This document shows positions 43,673-52,298 of a DNA stretch of 64,000 bases, in pieces. The translations under genes and the position numbers were made by a program. Every line of letters begins with the position of its first letter. Within the stretch, counting starts at the first letter, position 1. Source of the DNA: Rhodospirillaceae bacterium (GTDB lineage Bacteria > Pseudomonadota > Alphaproteobacteria > UBA8366 > Aestuariispiraceae); assembly GCA_002709955.1 (NCBI GenBank), contig PAQY01000022.1, forward strand, positions 227,287 through 291,286, written 5' to 3'. Under the pieces are notes generated by a model. That model did no database searches and was not told the origin of the DNA. It worked only from the letters and a program-made list of their open reading frames with translations.

Positions 43673-44568
43673 GCCCAGACACGGCGCGCCAGACCATTTT
43701 GCGCGCCGCAGTGGCGCGATTGCAGGCCGCTAATATCCCTTCCCCGGTATGGGAAGCCCGCCATTTATTGTGTGATCTGGAAGGGATTACGCCCACCGAC
43801 ATCATCGCCTATCCTGACCGTCCCGTGCGTCATATCACCCAATATCAGGATTGGGTCGCCTTGCGTGCGTCCGGGGTTCCGATGAGCAGGATCACCGGTC
43901 GGCGCAATTTCTGGGGATTGGATTTTCACGTATCCCCCGCAACGCTGGATCCGCGCATGGACAGCGAGGTTCTGGTGCGCGAAGCCCTGGCGCTTATTCC
44001 CGGGGACCAGAAATGCGATATTGCAGATATTGGAACCGGGACAGGCTGCCTGATATTGGCGGTACTGCATGACCGCCCCATGGCAACAGGGCATGGTCTA
44101 GACATTTCCAAGGAGGCCCTGAAAACAGCCCAGGCCAATGCGGATTATCTGGGCCTTTCTGATCGTGTGCGCTTTGTTGAAAGCAATTGGCTATCCGCCC
44201 TGAAACCCGACTCGATTGATGTCCTGATCTCAAACCCGCCCTATATTGTTCAGTCAGAAATTCAACACCTTGACCAGGCCGTGCGGGATCATGACCCCGT
44301 TCTGGCGCTGGATGGGGGGGCGGACGGTCTGGATGCCTATCGCGCGATTGTTGAAACCACGCCAAAAGTGTTGCGCCCCGGCGGCTGGATTGCCTTGGAA
44401 ATTGGCTGGGATCAGGGTCAAACTGTCCCAAATTTACTCGATAAGGCAGGTTTTTTACGCATATCCTGTCATCAAGACACCGCCGGGCGGGACCGCGTCG
44501 TGTTGGGTCAAAAACCAGACCCCAGCGATCTGAAAAAAACACTTGGAAAGGGTCGGGCAAAAGGCTAG
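43669..44568 (+). CDS. prmC: Release factor glutamine methyltransferase
   Basis: The 299-residue SAM-dependent enzyme methylates the glutamine of the GGQ motif of release factors. The N-terminal helical domain is followed by [16 protein letters not shown] (SAM) and the substrate motif SNPPYI. It starts with GTG overlapping the prfA stop (GTGA). The C-terminus has a short basic tail. Confidence 0.95.
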   Translation: MSPDTARQTILRAAVARLQAANIPSPVWEARHLLCDLEGITPTDIIAYPDRPVRHITQYQDWVALRASGVPMSRITGRRNFWGLDFHVSPATLDPRMDSEVLVREALALIPGDQKCDIADIGTGTGCLILAVLHDRPMATGHGLDISKEALKTAQANADYLGLSDRVRFVESNWLSALKPDSIDVLISNPPYIVQSEIQHLDQAVRDHDPVLALDGGADGLDAYRAIVETTPKVLRPGGWIALEIGWDQGQTVPNLLDKAGFLRISCHQDTAGRDRVVLGQKPDPSDLKKTLGKGRAKG

Positions 44569-44731
44569 GTTGCAGTGCGTCGCGTTTCGTGGGGGACGGC
44601 CTGTAATTTTGGGCAATCCGAAACCGACTTTCCGAGAGAGAAGCCTTTATCGACCCAATATGATCGGGTGCTGTAACGACACGGTTCAGCTTGTCTCTCG
44701 TTTGATTCAATCGCACCTCAAGAGGTAACGC

Positions 44732-45562
44732 GTGAATAATCCAAAACAAAATCGCGGTCGGCATCGCAATAATGCCCGGCGTAGTAACCCTTCCCGTCAG
44801 AATTTTGATTCAAACGGCCCGGGTGTTCGAATTCGTGGAAATGCTACGCAGGTGTATGAAAAATACATCCAACTGGCGCGTGACTCGCAAGGGTCCGGGG
44901 ACCGCGTGCTGGCAGAAACCATGTTGCAGCATGCGGAACATTACTACCGCATCCTGAATGAAAACAACACGGGGGAACGCCCGCGTCAAAGCCATGACGA
45001 GTCTGCATCAGATCAGCAGAACAGCTTTGACGACACCAATTATGAAGACGATGGCGACGACAGCAACGATGCTGACGGCAACACCGGCGGCTATAATGGT
45101 GGCAATAACGGCAACCGCAATCACAATGCCAATAGCGGCCAGAGCGGCGGCAATCAGGGCAATAACAGCCAAGGCAATGGCGGCCAAGGTGGTGGCAATC
45201 AAAGCAATAATGGCCAAGGTAACAATGGCCAGGGCAATGGCGGGGGTCGCAACAACCCGCGCAACAATCCTGGACGGGGCCGGGGGCGTCGCCCGCAACA
45301 GAATACGGCAGAGGGAAGCGAGACCCCTGCGTCAAATTCTGCTGAAGCCCAGGCCACGAACAAACCGGCCAGCAATGATGTAGATCCCGCCCCCAAAGAA
45401 CCTGCAAGCACCCCTGCAGCAGCCCCGGCGGCCAATACGGATGAGGCCCCGAAAGCCCCACGCGGTCGCCCACGCCGCACCCCGCGCAAATCTGCCAGCA
45501 CGGATGAAGCGGTTGCCGTGGAAGCCCCGGCCCAGCAGGAAATGACCATCATCGCCGATTGA
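44732..45562 (+). CDS. DUF4167 domain-containing protein with Gly/Asn/Gln-rich low-complexity region
   Basis: The 276-residue protein carries the N-terminal DUF4167 region (VRIRGNATQVYEKYIQLARD, SGDRVLAETMLQHAEHYYRI), which is characteristic of alphaproteobacteria and often lies next to prmC. Residues about 110-185 form a repetitive Gly/Asn/Gln tract with RG-rich ends, followed by an acidic and Ala/Pro-rich tail. The composition suggests RNA or nucleoid association, but function is unknown. It starts with GTG after AAGAGG. A strong terminator follows. Confidence 0.88.
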   Translation: MNNPKQNRGRHRNNARRSNPSRQNFDSNGPGVRIRGNATQVYEKYIQLARDSQGSGDRVLAETMLQHAEHYYRILNENNTGERPRQSHDESASDQQNSFDDTNYEDDGDDSNDADGNTGGYNGGNNGNRNHNANSGQSGGNQGNNSQGNGGQGGGNQSNNGQGNNGQGNGGGRNNPRNNPGRGRGRRPQQNTAEGSETPASNSAEAQATNKPASNDVDPAPKEPASTPAAAPAANTDEAPKAPRGRPRRTPRKSASTDEAVAVEAPAQQEMTIIAD

Positions 45563-45581
45563 ATTTAAGTGATTACAAAAG

Positions 45582-45616
45582 AAACGGGCGGAGAGAAATC
45601 TCTCCGCCCGTTTTTC
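45582..45616 (+). terminator. Bidirectional rho-independent terminator between the DUF4167 gene and folD
   Basis: A perfect 14-base-pair stem (45582-45595 with 45600-45613), a four-base AAAT loop and a T run to 45615. On the minus strand the same stem is followed by a T-rich stretch, so it can also end the folD transcript. Confidence 0.92.
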
Positions 45617-45635
45617 TATGCGCGCTTGTCTGGAT

Positions 45636-46529
45636 TTACATGTCAGGTTCCGGATACCCATTCTGACGACAAAAGGCCGTGACCGTATTGCGCAACAGAC
45701 AGGCAATGGTCATCGGGCCAACACCGCCCGGCACCGGCGTGATGGCGGAGGCGACCTGACTGGCCGAGGCGAAATCCACATCCCCGACAAGGCGTGTGCC
45801 GCCATCAGGTTTGTCGATCCGGTTGATACCAACATCGATCACCACGGCACCGGGCTTCAACCAGGACCCCTGAACCATTTCCGCCTTCCCGACCGCGGCG
45901 ATAACGATATCAGCCTGGGCGACCTCAGCAGGTAAATCCGCTGTGCGGGAATGCGCCACGGTCACGGTACAGCTTTCCTGTACCAACAGGGTTGTCATCG
46001 GCTTGCCCACAATATTGGACCGCCCCAATACGATGGCTTTCTTGCCCGCCAACGACCCCTTGAAATGGTCGCGCAGCAGCAGCACACAGCCCAAAGGCGT
46101 ACAGGGGACCAGGGCGCTGGGATTTCCCGTATTCAACCGCCCGACATTGACAACATGAAACCCATCGACATCTTTATCCGGGTTGATTTCGGTCAGCACC
46201 GCCTGTTCATCAATCTGCTTAGGCAGGGGTAGTTGCACCAGAATGCCGTTGACCGTTGGGTCTTCATTCAATGCCCGAACCTTCGCCAACAGGGTTTCCT
46301 GATCGGTGCTGGCATCCATCTTGAACTCGAAACTTTCCATGCCGGCTTCGACAGTTTGTTTGCCCTTGCTGCGGACATAAACCTGACTGGCGGGATCTTC
46401 CCCGACCAGCACGACCGCAAGGCCGGGCGTTTTACCATGATCGGCCTTCAGGGCTGTGACTGCGGCTGTAACCCGCTCGCGCAGGCCCGCTGCAAATGCC
46501 TTACCGTCGATGATCCGTGCTTCCGCCAT
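45636..46529 (-). CDS. folD: Methylenetetrahydrofolate dehydrogenase/cyclohydrolase
   Basis: The 297-residue bifunctional enzyme interconverts methylene-, methenyl- and formyl-tetrahydrofolate. Motifs in order: [16 protein letters not shown] (with the catalytic Lys), [40 protein letters not shown] and [24 protein letters not shown] site precedes the ATG. It is the last gene of a yggT-DUF167-folD unit. Confidence 0.96.
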   Translation of the reverse strand: MAEARIIDGKAFAAGLRERVTAAVTALKADHGKTPGLAVVLVGEDPASQVYVRSKGKQTVEAGMESFEFKMDASTDQETLLAKVRALNEDPTVNGILVQLPLPKQIDEQAVLTEINPDKDVDGFHVVNVGRLNTGNPSALVPCTPLGCVLLLRDHFKGSLAGKKAIVLGRSNIVGKPMTTLLVQESCTVTVAHSRTADLPAEVAQADIVIAAVGKAEMVQGSWLKPGAVVIDVGINRIDKPDGGTRLVGDVDFASASQVASAITPVPGGVGPMTIACLLRNTVTAFCRQNGYPEPDM

Positions 46530-46561
46530 GCGCTATGCTCCCCCGATTGAATCTTTGTGTC

Positions 46562-46879
46562 TTAAAGCCCGTCCAGGACCACGCGAAGGCTGTCTTCCAG
46601 CCGCGTTCGTTCCCCTGACAGCGCAATGACCTTAGTGCGATCCGTTGCGCCCGATACGATACTCAGCGACGTTTTTGGACATTTCAACGCCTTCGACAGC
46701 AGCTTTATCAGCGCCTTGTTGGCTTTCCCGTCTTCAGGGATCGCGGTTACCTGGATTTTCAGATGGCGCACCCCCTGGGCATCCTGGGCAATGGCTTGCA
46801 GGCGATCAGCAGAGGCATTGGGGGTCAGGCGCACCGCCAACAGCATCGCATCCCGCCCGGCATCCCACCGGAAGGGCAT
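46562..46879 (-). CDS. DUF167 (YggU) family protein
   Basis: This 105-residue protein shows the DUF167 pattern: an N-terminal VRLTPNASADRL and the basic/hydrophobic VTAIPEDGKANKALIKLLSKAL helix. Structures of the family are known but the function is not. The start codon overlaps the yggT stop by one base (TGATG), and this pairing with yggT is widespread in bacteria. Confidence 0.9.
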   Translation of the reverse strand: MPFRWDAGRDAMLLAVRLTPNASADRLQAIAQDAQGVRHLKIQVTAIPEDGKANKALIKLLSKALKCPKTSLSIVSGATDRTKVIALSGERTRLEDSLRVVLDGL

Positions 46880-47175
46880 CAGATGCGAAAGGCCAGATCG
46901 GTCAGCACTTTTTGCAGGAAGAACAGGATCAACAACAGCACGATGGGCGAAATATCGATTGGTCCCATATTCGGTAAAATCCGCCGGATCGGGCGCAAGG
47001 CAGGTTCTGTCAATCGGTATAGAAAATCACCGATCATATAGACGACGCGGTTGCTGGTATTGACCACATTAAAGGCCACCAGCCAGCTTAAAATCGCCGA
47101 CGCGATGATCAGCCACGTATAAAGAGACAGCGCCACCAGGACGACCTGTATCAAGGCGTTAAGCAAAATATCCAT
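46879..47175 (-). CDS. YggT family membrane protein
   Basis: The 98-residue protein has two hydrophobic segments (about residues 4-34 and 73-90) flanking the conserved loop [20 protein letters not shown]. Relatives are implicated in osmotic tolerance in E. coli and septum-related functions elsewhere; a specific role cannot be assigned. It heads the yggT-DUF167-folD unit. Confidence 0.9.
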   Translation of the reverse strand: MDILLNALIQVVLVALSLYTWLIIASAILSWLVAFNVVNTSNRVVYMIGDFLYRLTEPALRPIRRILPNMGPIDISPIVLLLILFFLQKVLTDLAFRI

Positions 47176-47313
47176 CGACCCGCTTCCACCATGCCGTTAT
47201 CACTGTGCGGAGAGACCCCCCTCTGCATTTCCTTAAAAACAGAGATAAGGCGCAAGACCTTCCGGCGCAAGTCATGATCCCAGAATGCGGTGCATACCCG
47301 CCAATTTCACACC

Positions 47314-47342
47314 TTGACACAAACGCCCCTCAGACCGATATT
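47314..47342 (+). promoter_or_regulatory. Predicted promoter of tRNA-Ala
   Basis: TTGACA (47314-47319), a 17-base spacer and GATATT (47337-47342), giving an expected start about 55 bases before the tRNA. Confidence 0.6.
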
Positions 47343-47370
47343 CCGCCCGTCCAGGCAGCGTTCTGGGCTA

Positions 47371-47403
47371 GGTTTATGGGCCAGATTTATGGGCCGGATT
47401 TAC

Positions 47404-47406
<3 letters not shown>
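47371..47406 (+). repeat. 13-base tandem repeat running into the tRNA 5' end
   Basis: Three near-copies of GATTTATGGGCCG (starting at 47371, 47384 and 47397) lie head to tail. The third copy merges with the GGGG that begins the tRNA. Confidence 0.7.
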
Positions 47407-47479
<73 letters not shown>

Positions 47480-47490
47480 ATTTCTAAAAG

Positions 47491-47529
47491 CGCCGATCGG
47501 GTCACAGGCCGGGTCGGCGTTTTTGTTTT
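47491..47529 (+). terminator. Terminator after tRNA-Ala
   Basis: CGCCGA (47491-47496) pairs with TCGGCG (47514-47519), with an inner CGG/CCG extension, followed by a T-rich tail. It starts 12 bases after the tRNA and ends just before the convergent gene's stop. Confidence 0.8.
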
Positions 47530-47533
47530 AAGA

Positions 47534-48307
47534 TTATTCTAGTGCCGCGCGGATTGCCTTGATCTGCTTGTCCACATCGATCTTGCATTCCGATGTCACT
47601 TCCAGGGCGCGATCCTCAAACACATCCAGGCCGGGATTGCGGGCGGTCCAGGTCGTGATGCGCGCATCACGCTGCTGCAGCAATGACAATATCTGTGGCT
47701 TGAACAGGATCAGCATATGCGACAGCCAGCGATTGCTGGCCCAGGACGGAAAGGTGTGGTCGATTTCAAACGTATCGATCATGCGTGCGACATCCGGTGC
47801 GGCATACCAGGTTTCGTCCGTAACCCAGCGATTGACCGTGAACATCTTGATCCCATAGCCCTTTTTATCCATCGATACGGCAATGATATGCGCCCCGATG
47901 CGATTGTCATTGGGGGCCTGGGGATGGGCCAGCGGGGCCGGCGCGACCCCCTTTGGCATGCCGGTATACCGCAGGAACGTGTGGAAATGGCCGTGTTCCC
48001 CGGGGCGTTCCCCCTTGGGATGGGCGTGATAATAATATTGGGAATGGGTTTCCCAATCGATGGCATCACCTGCGGGAAAATGATTCCATTCATAGAATGT
48101 GCCCTGGTGGCGCAACAGTTCCGCCACGACATTGCTGGACGTCTTGCGCAGCACACGCTGACAGTTCAGCACCTCCTGCCCCGCCGCCAACATGCGCCGC
48201 AGGCTAGCCTTTGATACCATCGACAAGGCCGCATCAAGGTTCTGTGTCGCGTCAATCTGCTCAGAAATATCGGGTGTCACTCTATGTCCCTCGGGCAATT
48301 CCACCAT
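47534..48307 (-). CDS. Conserved hypothetical protein (possibly DUF6969)
   Basis: The 257-residue soluble protein is rich in aromatic residues and histidines. Visible features are [35 protein letters not shown] text broken by [12 protein letters not shown], then [21 protein letters not shown] and [20 protein letters not shown]. It reminds me of a family labelled DUF6969, but I cannot confirm this. The His-rich segment could bind a metal. It converges on tRNA-Ala and lies downstream of the Cys-repeat gene on the same strand with a 94-base gap. Confidence 0.75.
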   Translation of the reverse strand: MVELPEGHRVTPDISEQIDATQNLDAALSMVSKASLRRMLAAGQEVLNCQRVLRKTSSNVVAELLRHQGTFYEWNHFPAGDAIDWETHSQYYYHAHPKGERPGEHGHFHTFLRYTGMPKGVAPAPLAHPQAPNDNRIGAHIIAVSMDKKGYGIKMFTVNRWVTDETWYAAPDVARMIDTFEIDHTFPSWASNRWLSHMLILFKPQILSLLQQRDARITTWTARNPGLDVFEDRALEVTSECKIDVDKQIKAIRAALE

Positions 48308-48401
48308 CCATTTTCAAAGTGTTTCATTCCCAACCGCTTCACACAAGACTGAGGCGTCGCAGGGGGTGCGACGCCTCAAATCCACACCAGACGCCGGGGC
48401 G

Positions 48402-48818
48402 TCAGGCAGGGATTGCGTCCATGTTCATGATATCCCCAGATGCCTGGTCTGCATTCGGATTGTCCGCACCACTGCCGCATGGGTTTTTCTTTGCAGCGCA
48501 GGGATTGCAGGGGTTGCAGGCATTCTTTGCAGCACACGGATTGCACGGATTACACGCCTTAGCCGCGCAAGGATTGCAGGGATTGCAAGCATTCTTTGCC
48601 GCACAAGGATTGCATGGGTTACACGCCTTGGCCGCGCACGGGTTGCAAGACCCACCGCCTTGAAGCGGGGCTTCCTGCGGTTGGGCATCCGCCATCAGCG
48701 GTGTGGCTGAGAGTGTGCCCGCCAAGCCAACTGAAGAGGCCTGAGCCCCTGCAGCAAACGCCGCCCCGGCCATCAGGGAGGCAATCGTTGTTGAAAGAAG
48801 ATGTGTCTTGAAGCTCAT
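48402..48818 (-). CDS. Secreted Cys-Asn-Pro-Cys repeat protein
   Basis: The 138-residue product has an N-terminal signal peptide (about residues 1-27, ending near AGAQAS) and then a repeat region of CNPC and [10 protein letters not shown] units with Ala, Lys and Asn between them (about residues 58-114). About 20 cysteines fall in under 60 residues. A short acidic tail with NMDAIPA follows. Similar Cys-Asn-Pro-Cys repeats occur in uncharacterised exported proteins, and metal binding is an obvious possibility, but I know of no proven function. The repeat is also visible in the DNA as a 69-base unit. Confidence 0.82.
   Translation of the reverse strand: MSFKTHLLSTTIASLMAGAAFAAGAQASSVGLAGTLSATPLMADAQPQEAPLQGGGSCNPCAAKACNPCNPCAAKNACNPCNPCAAKACNPCNPCAAKNACNPCNPCAAKKNPCGSGADNPNADQASGDIMNMDAIPA
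48488..48651 (-). repeat. 69-base tandem repeat inside the Cys-repeat gene
   Basis: Two adjacent near-identical 69-base units start at 48520 and 48589, with a partial unit before them. Each encodes 23 residues containing four CNPC motifs. Because the copies are similar at base level, expansion or loss by slippage is expected. Confidence 0.8.
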
Positions 48819-48870
48819 GATCTCGCTGTCCCTATTGTTGTTGGTATCAGAACCGGTTGGGACACGAACG

Positions 48871-48928
48871 AAAACCGCCGCACCCCGAAATACCGATCTG
48901 CGAGTATCGGTACACCGGAATGCGGCGG
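48871..48928 (-). terminator. Probable terminator of azoR (three-tier hairpin)
   Basis: On the minus strand an imperfect long hairpin forms from an eight-pair outer stem (48875-48882 with 48921-48928), a three-pair middle stem (48885-48887 with 48916-48918) and a seven-pair inner stem (48891-48897 with 48906-48912, eight-base loop). It is followed by TTTTCGTT. It lies 76 bases after the azoR stop and before the Cys-repeat gene. Confidence 0.65.
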
Positions 48929-49003
48929 CGCAAGAATCAAGTCACCTCACTTTGGTGTGAAAGCGCCGGATCAATTGGCCTGGCGCGCGATCACCACAAT
49001 TCG

Positions 49004-49618
49004 TCAGGCTGCCAGAGCCTCAATCGATTTTTCGGCCTTTTCTGAGGCTTTTTCGTCCATCATTTGTTGACCAGCAGCAATCACGGTTACGTCGGTAACG
49101 CCAATAAAGCTTAGAATATGCTTCATATACGGCGTGGCGAAATCGATGCCCGACCCCACTTCGGTGCCACCAGAGGCGACAACAAGATAAGCTTTCTTGC
49201 CACTGACCAGACCAACAGGGCCGGTTTCAGTATATTTGAAGGTCTCCCGCGCCCGGGCGATCATGTCGATCCAGGCTTTCAGGGCGGCAGGGACACCAAA
49301 ATTATAGACCGGCACGCCGATTACCAGGACATCCGCCGCCTGCACTTCCGCGATCAAGGCATCGGACTGTGCCAATGTCTTCTGTTGTTCCGCGTTACGA
49401 TCTGCCGGATCGGTGAAATTCGCTCCAACCCAATCGGGCGATACGAAAGGCAGGCCTTCTGCGACATTGCGCAGAGTGATATCCAATTCTTGTTTTTCGG
49501 ACAAATGCGACAGAAGTGACTCTGTCAGCTTCCGCGTGGTCGAATTTTCTGCGCGGGCACTGGAATCAACGCGCAAGACCTTTAGCACCTTGCTACCTTT
49601 TTGGGATGTATCAGACAT
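49004..49618 (-). CDS. azoR: FMN-dependent NADH-azoreductase
   Basis: The 204-residue flavodoxin-fold quinone/azo reductase begins the fold with LRVDSSARAENSTTRKLTESL, has the FMN-contacting VIGVPVYNFGVPAALKAWID motif, and ends with FIGVTDVTVIAAGQ. AzoR enzymes reduce quinones and azo dyes with NADH through FMN. It diverges from rmuC across a 238-base region and has a probable terminator downstream. Confidence 0.92.
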   Translation of the reverse strand: MSDTSQKGSKVLKVLRVDSSARAENSTTRKLTESLLSHLSEKQELDITLRNVAEGLPFVSPDWVGANFTDPADRNAEQQKTLAQSDALIAEVQAADVLVIGVPVYNFGVPAALKAWIDMIARARETFKYTETGPVGLVSGKKAYLVVASGGTEVGSGIDFATPYMKHILSFIGVTDVTVIAAGQQMMDEKASEKAEKSIEALAA

Positions 49619-49856
49619 TCAAGAATTCCTTTCATTTGGTCCGGGCCGCCCAACCCCTGTAAGGGCGATTGTTCTTCACCCGAAACGTAAGCCCGTCACG
49701 CCCAAAGAATAATCAGCCCCTTTGGTATATTATTGTTTCTGGGAAGCGCCTAATCATCCTTTACCTCCAGCGCTTCCTTCTTTCACTTGGTCAGAGAATC
49801 GGGCTTTCTGAAGAGGGTCCCGTGACCGCCCCACCCTCATGACAGGAGTTCCCGCC
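49619..49856. other. Divergent azoR-rmuC control region with two inverted repeats
   Basis: No gene is seen. CCAAAG (49702-49707) and CTTTGG (49720-49725) form a six-base dyad with a 12-base centre that could be an operator for azoR. GGAAGCGC (49742-49749) and GCGCTTCC (49770-49777) form an eight-pair stem with a 20-base loop nearer rmuC. I could not assign clear promoter hexamers. Confidence 0.5.
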
Positions 49857-51311
49857 ATGCCGATTGATATCGCCACGATTGCCGCCCTGACTGGCGGGGG
49901 ACTGTCTGTTGGGCTGTTTCTGGCCTGGGTCTTTATGGTTCGGGGGAAAGAGGACCAGGTGCAAGCCCTGCGGGCGCGGGAACGCGACCTTTCCCAGACC
50001 ATTGAGGACATCAGATCTGAACTTTCAGGGGCCCTGGCCAATCAAAAGGCCCTGGAAGAAGCACGCACTGAATTACGGACGGATCGGGATGAATTACGCC
50101 AGAAAGTGGAGGCGTTGCAGTCCGACCTGTCCAATCGCCGCGTGGAAATCGAAAACCTGCAAACCACCCTGTCCTCAGAAAAGAAGGCCCATGGCGAGAA
50201 GCTGCAGGAATTAAGCAATGTCCGGGGGCAGATTGAGAAAGATCTTCAAGTCCTGATGAATGGGTTGCTGGACACGTCTTCCAGCAAGTTCCTGGAGCGC
50301 GCCAATGAAGTACTGAAGGCGCAGCAGGAAAAGGGCGAGACCGGCATGAAATCCATGGTTGGCCCGATGAAGGAGGCGCTGGATAAATTCCAGCAACAGG
50401 TCAACGAGATGGAAACCAAACGCAAACAGGATGAAGGCGCGCTGACCCAACAGATTCAGCATATTGCCAACAGCCATACCAGGCTGAACGACACCACCGT
50501 CAGCCTGGTCAATGCCCTGCGCAGCGCCCCCAAAACCCGTGGACGCTGGGGGGAGCAGCAATTGCGCACCCTGTTAGAAATGGCGGGTATGGCTGAATAT
50601 GTGGATTTCGAGACGGAAAAGCATTTTGAGACCGAAGACGGGGCCAGACGCCCCGATGTGATCCTGAAAATGCCGGGCGGGCGCACCCTGGTGATCGATG
50701 CGAAAACCTCTCTATCAGCCTATCTGGAGGCGATGGAGGCGGACACCGAAGAAGCCCGCGAGGCGAAACTGATTGAGCATGCGCGCCAGATCCGCACCCA
50801 TATGGAACAATTGGGCCGCAAGGATTACTGGAAGACCCTGCCGTCGGATACGGTGGATTTTGTCGTCATGTTCGTGCCCGGTGAACCGATGTACAGCGCC
50901 GCCATGGCGCGCGATCCCGGCCTGTTCGACACGGCCTGGGAGAAGAAGGTCATCATCTGCTCCCCCACCACATTGCTGGGCCTGGCAAAGGCCATAGCCT
51001 ATGGCTGGCGTCAGGAAAAGGCCTCTAAGGATGCACAGAAGGTGCACGAGGCCGGGATCGAACTGTATAAGCGGCTGGTAAAACTGGGCAATGACGTTGC
51101 AGGCATGACGAAATCCCTGAACGCCCATGTCGGCAAACACAATGCCTTCGTCGCCAGCCTGGAAGGCCGCGTCCTGCCCCAGGCCCGCAAGATGACCGAA
51201 CTGTCCATCGGCGACAGCTATGGGGAAGTACCGGAGCTGGAACCCGTAGAACACGAAGTCCGCGAACCCCTGCAGGACCGGGATCTTCTGATCGATGGGC
51301 CAAAGGATTAG
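49857..51311 (+). CDS. rmuC: DNA recombination protein RmuC
   Basis: The 484-residue protein has one N-terminal membrane anchor (about residues 5-28), a long coiled coil (about 35-200) and the RmuC nuclease-like domain (RGRWGEQQLRTLLEMAGM, RPDVILKMPGGRTLVIDAKTSL, VDFVVMFVPGEPMYSAA). RmuC limits DNA inversions at short inverted repeats in E. coli. The ATG at 49857 is preceded by AGGAG eight bases upstream and is preferred over the ATG at 49839. Confidence 0.93.
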   Translation: MPIDIATIAALTGGGLSVGLFLAWVFMVRGKEDQVQALRARERDLSQTIEDIRSELSGALANQKALEEARTELRTDRDELRQKVEALQSDLSNRRVEIENLQTTLSSEKKAHGEKLQELSNVRGQIEKDLQVLMNGLLDTSSSKFLERANEVLKAQQEKGETGMKSMVGPMKEALDKFQQQVNEMETKRKQDEGALTQQIQHIANSHTRLNDTTVSLVNALRSAPKTRGRWGEQQLRTLLEMAGMAEYVDFETEKHFETEDGARRPDVILKMPGGRTLVIDAKTSLSAYLEAMEADTEEAREAKLIEHARQIRTHMEQLGRKDYWKTLPSDTVDFVVMFVPGEPMYSAAMARDPGLFDTAWEKKVIICSPTTLLGLAKAIAYGWRQEKASKDAQKVHEAGIELYKRLVKLGNDVAGMTKSLNAHVGKHNAFVASLEGRVLPQARKMTELSIGDSYGEVPELEPVEHEVREPLQDRDLLIDGPKD

Positions 51312-51323
51312 AATTGATCAAAC

Positions 51324-51339
51324 GTACCTTATATGGTAC
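51324..51339. promoter_or_regulatory. Palindromic operator candidate of the higBA pair
   Basis: GTACC-TTATAT-GGTAC, a perfect five-base dyad around an AT-rich centre, lies 12 bases before the toxin start. HigA-type antitoxins usually repress their own operon at such sites. Confidence 0.6.
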
Positions 51340-51350
51340 ACACATAAGTG

Positions 51351-51695
51351 ATGGCAAAAAAGGCTTTCCCAGCGCGATTTTTCCAACAAAGCGGGGGCGC
51401 TGAGCCTGTTCGCGATTGGCTGCTTGACCTGAGCCCAACTGATAGAAAAGCAATTGGATTTGATATCAAGACTGCGGAAATAGGGTGGCCAATTGGAATG
51501 CCCCTTTGCCGTTCTTTAGGGGGCGGCTTATGGGAAATTCGAACCAATTTGAGCGATAGTCGTATTTCCAGAGTTCTGTTTTGTGCCTTTGATGGCAACA
51601 TGGTTCTTTTGCACGGCTTTATCAAAAAGTCCCAAAAGACGCCGAAACCGGATCTGGATTTAGCAAAACGTCGCATGAAAGGATTACAGGTATGA
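51351..51695 (+). CDS. higB: HigB-type toxin (phage Gp49-like, RelE superfamily)
   Basis: The 114-residue protein shows the DUF891/HigB pattern: an N-terminal FPARFFQQSGGAEPVRDWLL, then GGGLWEIRTNLSDSRISRVLF and a C-terminal VLLHGFIKKSQKTPKPDLDLA. This family cleaves mRNA on the ribosome. The ATG at 51351 was chosen over a GTG one codon earlier. The order toxin first, antitoxin second, with a four-base overlap, is typical for higBA. Confidence 0.88.
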   Translation: MAKKAFPARFFQQSGGAEPVRDWLLDLSPTDRKAIGFDIKTAEIGWPIGMPLCRSLGGGLWEIRTNLSDSRISRVLFCAFDGNMVLLHGFIKKSQKTPKPDLDLAKRRMKGLQV

Positions 51696-51982
51696 GTGAC
51701 ATTACAACCGGGCATGTCGGAAGTTCCTTTGATGACTTTCTGATAGCAGACGGAACCTATGAAGAAGCAGCAGATCAAGCGGTGAAAAGGGTTCTTGCGT
51801 TCCAACTTGCTGAAGTCATGACAGAACAGGGGGTCAGCAAGCCAGAAATGGCGCGCCGTCTGGAAACCAGCCGATCGCAATTGGATCGAATCCTAGACCC
51901 AAGAAACGACAGTATCTCTTTAAAGGTTTTAAAAAAGGCCGCCCATGCAGTGGGCCGGTCCATTAAAATTGAATTAGTTTAA
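51692..51982 (+). CDS. higA: HigA-type antitoxin, XRE-family helix-turn-helix
   Basis: The 96-residue protein has a short acidic N-terminal region and a helix-turn-helix (about residues 38-75) with VMTEQGVSKPEMARRLETSRSQLDRILDP. It would neutralise HigB and repress the operon through the palindrome at 51324-51339. Its ATG overlaps the toxin stop. Confidence 0.88.
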   Translation: MSDITTGHVGSSFDDFLIADGTYEEAADQAVKRVLAFQLAEVMTEQGVSKPEMARRLETSRSQLDRILDPRNDSISLKVLKKAAHAVGRSIKIELV

Positions 51983-51996
51983 GTCTTTTTGGACGT

Positions 51997-52296
51997 TCAA
52001 TATTGATTGATATCCGGTGTATCGGCGTTGTGTCGCTGAAACAGTTTGCGGATCAGAAAGATAGCGGCGACGGAGAGAATGGCAAAGGCGATCAGGACCT
52101 CGCGCCAGCTTTCCAGCAGGATCGTATCACTGAACCAGAACCGGCTTTCTGCAAACAGCAGGGCTGATACGATCGCCGCAGCGACCCCCACGGGCAGCAC
52201 AAAGAAATCCAGACCCACAATGATATCGGCGATAATCAGGACCAGGGCCAGGATCAACCAGGCCTCTGCCTGAAACAGCCAATAGGTGATGGACAT
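51997..52296 (-). CDS. NfeD-like small membrane protein
   Basis: The 99-residue protein has two or three hydrophobic segments in a row (about residues 8-30, 32-50 and 66-84) and a short polar tail. It corresponds to the short NfeD/YbbK-type partner found next to SPFH proteins such as QmcA; the C-terminal OB domain of longer NfeD proteins is absent or minimal. It follows qmcA after two bases and is likely co-transcribed. Confidence 0.8.
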   Translation of the reverse strand: MSITYWLFQAEAWLILALVLIIADIIVGLDFFVLPVGVAAAIVSALLFAESRFWFSDTILLESWREVLIAFAILSVAAIFLIRKLFQRHNADTPDINQY

Positions 52297-52298
52297 GG

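Noticed and set aside
45008..45298. A 96-codon Ala/Ile-rich, apparently membrane-like open frame on the minus strand
   Set aside because: It is the complement of the Gly/Asn/Gln repeat tract of the DUF4167 gene; the apparent hydrophobicity comes from translating that repeat backwards.
48488..48651. A short CRISPR-like array
   Set aside because: The repeats are contiguous 69-base units without unique spacers, and they read through in frame as a Cys-Asn-Pro-Cys repeat protein.
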